56,905 nucleotides of DNA from an uncultured Steroidobacter sp. (GTDB lineage: Bacteria > Pseudomonadota > Gammaproteobacteria > Steroidobacterales > Steroidobacteraceae), in the NCBI GenBank assembly GCA_937864115.1, contig CALMII010000013.1, forward strand, positions 1-56,905. The letters run 5' to 3'. The notes beneath the pieces were generated by a model. The model did no database searches. It was not told where the DNA came from and saw only the letters and a list, made by a program, of their open reading frames with translations. Both the position numbers and the translations under genes were made by a program. How positions within the stretch are numbered: position 1 is the stretch's first letter; the number at the start of each line of letters is the position of its first letter. This document shows positions 55,570 to 56,905 of this stretch, in pieces.

Positions 55570-56905
55570 ATGGCCACATCCATTGAACTCGCAGTATTTT
55601 CCTACAATGCTTATAACCCTTCGCTAGCGAATGAAATCGGCCTCACCGATTGGACCACTGATCCTCTATCCGCCTCGAATTCTGGCACCGGCTTTGCCGC
55701 CTCTGTCTACAAGAACGGCGACGAAGTAGTCATCGCATTCCGCGGGACGAATGCGCAGAGCCTGGGACAACTGGTCACTGACTTCTACACAGGGAACATA
55801 CCAGCCGCCTTCGGTTGGGAGTCGCGACAAGTCAGGGACGCAATTCACCTCATCGCGGATGTGATGGCTCAATACCCGCAGGCCGACATCACACTGACGG
55901 GGCATTCGCTGGGTGGTGGACTGGCACAGCTCATGGCGGCGTTCTTCGATCTCGATGCGGTCGTTTTCGACCCGGCGCCTTTCGGTCTGACGGCTCAAGG
56001 GCTGTCTGCTCAGGTGCAGTTCAATCCGATACCGACGCTACCTCCGATCGTTATAGGTATCGGTCCGTCGAATACGCTCAGCCAGTACTTCCAGGAGTAT
56101 GTGAACTATCAGTTTGCCCAGGGACGGCCGCTCGCGATCAGCCAGCTATTTCAGGAGTACGTCGAAGATGTGGAAGGTGGCGGCGATGCAAAGGCGCAGA
56201 TGCTGCAGCAACGTATCCAGAATGTGACGGGCTACTACCTGGAGGGCGAGGCGCTTGCTGGTCTGCGGGCGCTGCCTGGATTTCAAACGTTCTCCCTGCC
56301 GTTGACGCAAGTGCTCATCGGAGAGACGACGCTCAACGACTCCATGAATCTGTTCGAAGCCATTGATTTGCACGGCATGGCATTGCTGACTGCGATGATG
56401 GCGTCGACGTCGTTGCAGAATGCATCGGCACGCCTGCCGACATTGCTGGAGATGCTGCTGAGCAGAGACCTGTACGCGCGCGAGGATGTGGCTGTTGCGC
56501 CTGTCAATGACGAAACCAGTTTCCTCAATCGTCTGCTGCGCGATCAACTCGCTTCTGACGGCTCGGCACTGACTCGCTTTGCGCAGGACTTGCTGCAGCT
56601 TGGCAGTGAGGGCACCACCCATCTCACCGGTCTGCGCGATGGTCTGATCGCCACCATCATCGAGTACTACAACTACGCCGATCTTGCTGATACGCAACCG
56701 TTCGTGAATCCGGGCAGCAATGGTGCCGTGCTCGACCTGAGCCGCATTCCCGCCATTCCGCTGGCCAATCCCTCCGATAAGCGCGGCCAGCAACGCCTGA
56801 TCGCTGGACTGGAGCAGATCCTCGATCCGATGAACCGCGCCCGCGCGCGCCAGTGGGCCTCCAACGCCGCGGTATGGACAGTGCAGACCGGCGCGAATGC
56901 GCTCT
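55570..56905 (+). CDS. Class 3 lipase-like protein, partial (3' end beyond window)
   Basis: Open from ATG 55570 to the window edge, 445 codons with no stop. AAGGAGG (55558-55564) is an excellent Shine-Dalgarno. The N-terminal domain has VVIAFRGTN (about 58-66) and the nucleophile elbow TGHSLGGGLAQ with Ser at residue 113. These are the hallmarks of alpha/beta-hydrolase lipase class 3. Candidate acid and base are Asp in VVFDPAPFG (about 135) and His in AIDLHGMALL (about 270). No signal peptide is seen, which fits type I secretion by a C-terminal signal outside the window. RTX repeats may follow. It probably is the substrate of the exporter upstream; the enzyme's lipid or phospholipid preference is unknown. 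Confidence 0.85.
   Translation, partial: MATSIELAVFSYNAYNPSLANEIGLTDWTTDPLSASNSGTGFAASVYKNGDEVVIAFRGTNAQSLGQLVTDFYTGNIPAAFGWESRQVRDAIHLIADVMAQYPQADITLTGHSLGGGLAQLMAAFFDLDAVVFDPAPFGLTAQGLSAQVQFNPIPTLPPIVIGIGPSNTLSQYFQEYVNYQFAQGRPLAISQLFQEYVEDVEGGGDAKAQMLQQRIQNVTGYYLEGEALAGLRALPGFQTFSLPLTQVLIGETTLNDSMNLFEAIDLHGMALLTAMMASTSLQNASARLPTLLEMLLSRDLYAREDVAVAPVNDETSFLNRLLRDQLASDGSALTRFAQDLLQLGSEGTTHLTGLRDGLIATIIEYYNYADLADTQPFVNPGSNGAVLDLSRIPAIPLANPSDKRGQQRLIAGLEQILDPMNRARARQWASNAAVWTVQTGANAL

Overview
The window looks like a chromosomal segment of a high-GC gammaproteobacterium. The order tRNA-Trp, secE, nusG, rplKAJL, rpoBC, rpsLG, fusA, tuf, rpsJ, then the S10, spc and alpha ribosomal clusters is unbroken. 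The E. coli-like SthA, MscL, PepQ and the miaB-phoH-ybeY-corC-lnt cluster point to the same class. The contiguous str-S10 layout, the TonB receptor and the style of the dispersed palindromic repeats suggest a Xanthomonadales/Nevskiales/Steroidobacterales-type lineage. That placement is an inference; no marker was searched.

Layout. (1) 19-31548, all plus strand: tRNA-Trp, SecE, NusG, L11, L1, L10, L7/L12, RNA polymerase beta and beta', then S12 through L17. This is the translation/transcription/Sec superoperon. Visible control points are a hairpin after nusG, a 380-nt rplJ leader flanked by inverted repeats, hairpins between rplL and rpoB, a large palindrome after rpoC followed by a near-consensus promoter for rpsL, a terminator-like element plus a TATAAT promoter between rpsJ and rplC, an intrinsic terminator between rpsD and rpoA, and a strong terminator after rplQ. 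(2) 31577-41464, mixed strands: an ApbE-type FMN transferase and a TonB-dependent receptor (minus), soluble transhydrogenase, MscL, a PepQ prolidase with a lipoprotein hydratase-like enzyme (minus), an Ala-rich lipoprotein, a GNAT protein and a Dph6-like PP-loop ATPase (minus). (3) 41475-50704: uvrA (minus) divergent from ssb, then miaB, phoH, ybeY, corC and lnt, an RNA modification/decay and envelope lipoprotein cluster. (4) 50763-end: a type I secretion cassette made of a HlyB-like ABC exporter, a HlyD adaptor, a short RTX-repeat ORF broken by a frameshift, an unrecognised lipoprotein and the first 445 codons of a class 3 lipase-like protein that runs off the window.

The most unusual theme is a set of dispersed palindromic repeats that have entered reading frames without destroying them: in ybeY, in lnt, at the 3' end of the exporter gene and at the 3' end of miaB. 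Copies of the same or similar elements lie between genes, including a pair flanking the rplJ leader. Other points of note are an L17 with a long histone H1-like Lys/Ala tail, a G2:G71 mismatch in the tRNA-Trp acceptor stem, an intrinsic terminator inside the alpha operon before rpoA, and the type I secretion/lipase/lipoprotein locus, which is the best candidate here for a little-described system.
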